The notes beneath the pieces were generated by a model. It saw only the letters and a program-made list of their open reading frames with translations. It searched no databases and had not been told where the DNA came from. Below, in pieces: positions 5,166 through 5,290 of a stretch of 5,290 nt of DNA; the first letter of the stretch is position 1; every line of letters starts with the position of its first letter. Position numbers and translations under genes: made by a program. Source of the stretch: Pseudomonadota bacterium (lineage in GTDB: Bacteria > Pseudomonadota > Gammaproteobacteria > Burkholderiales > Burkholderiaceae_D); the NCBI GenBank assembly GCA_023449275.1, contig JAEXJM010000035.1:1-5290 (forward strand), read 5' to 3'.

Positions 5166-5171
5166 ATTGTA
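5166..5171 (-). promoter_or_regulatory. Candidate -10 element (TACAAT) for the 5123 gene
   Basis: The minus strand reads TACAAT, five of six matches to TATAAT, about 42 bases upstream of the ATG at 5123. The 17-bp-spaced -35 position (TTTCAA) matches poorly, which would suit a promoter needing an activator. The TTGTCAT inverted repeat at 5199-5246 would then lie upstream of the -35, where activators bind. Confidence 0.4.
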
Positions 5172-5198
5172 ATCCCTCGCGTTAATCTTTGAAATGAA

Positions 5199-5246
5199 TT
5201 GTCATTTTTACCCGAAAAATCCATTCGCTGCACCACAAAATGACAA
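5199..5246. promoter_or_regulatory. Inverted repeat TTGTCATTTT / AAAATGACAA upstream of the small-protein gene
   Basis: Ten-base perfect inverted arms at 5199-5208 and 5237-5246 are separated by 28 bp. The half-sites match the palindrome at 4768-4779. Read on the minus strand, the distal arm's TTGTCA also resembles a -35 box (five of six), so a promoter role cannot be excluded, though no good -10 lies 17 bp downstream of it. Confidence 0.5.
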
Positions 5247-5268
5247 CGGAAAGTCAGTTTTCGCCATA

Positions 5269-5290
5269 AATGTTGCCATGAGGCAACATT
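5269..5290. repeat. Perfect hairpin at the window edge
   Basis: AATGTTGCC (5269-5277) and GGCAACATT (5282-5290) form a 9-bp stem around ATGA. The right arm ends exactly at the window edge, so a following T-run, which would make it a plus- or minus-strand terminator of a gene outside the window, cannot be fully checked. It could also be an operator. Confidence 0.4.

Noticed and set aside
4837..5197. 12-base inverted repeat TCATTTCAAAGA (4837-4848) / TCTTTGAAATGA (5186-5197) flanking the small gene
   Set aside because: About one such pair is expected by chance in a window this size, and there is no transposase or target duplication to make it an element end.

Overview
This is a moderately GC-rich bacterial window (mid-50s % GC by eye) with strong GGAGG-type ribosome binding sites and short intergenic gaps. 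The style fits a Gram-negative, probably a proteobacterium, but no rRNA, tRNA or phylogenetic marker is present, so the taxon is a guess. No insertion sequence, CRISPR array or RNA gene was seen.

Layout. (1) Bases 1-1248, plus strand: the 3' end of a transglutaminase-like protein, then a complete radical SAM enzyme of the spore-photolyase-like (SPL) group, closest by memory to 'radical SAM mobile pair protein B'. (2) Bases 1277-3494, minus strand, convergent with the first block: a compact four-gene operon read from high to low coordinates. It encodes a small ~80-aa protein of unrecognised family, two DUF2589-type proteins (171 and 188 aa), and a 267-aa protein I cannot assign. (3) Bases 3749-4160, minus strand: two consecutive LuxR/GerE-type helix-turn-helix modules in different frames, joined at an A8 run. 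This is a frameshifted, slippage-expressed or mis-sequenced tandem-HTH regulator. (4) Bases 4267-5123, minus strand: a second, shorter copy of the same gene set. It has a paralogue of the ~80-aa protein and a short DUF2589-like protein lacking the usual C-terminal half, and it ends at a clear rho-independent terminator.

How it may fit together. Both ~80-aa proteins lie just upstream of DUF2589-type genes, and the HTH regulator sits between the two sets. I infer one locus of paired, paralogous, probably cytosolic proteins under local transcriptional control. TTGTCAT-type inverted repeats lie upstream of both genes in the right-hand set and are candidate operators. No function is established for DUF2589 that I know of, and none is claimed here. 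The most interesting items are the A8-split tandem HTH regulator, the duplicated small-protein/DUF2589 pairing, and a near-perfect hairpin inside the operon.
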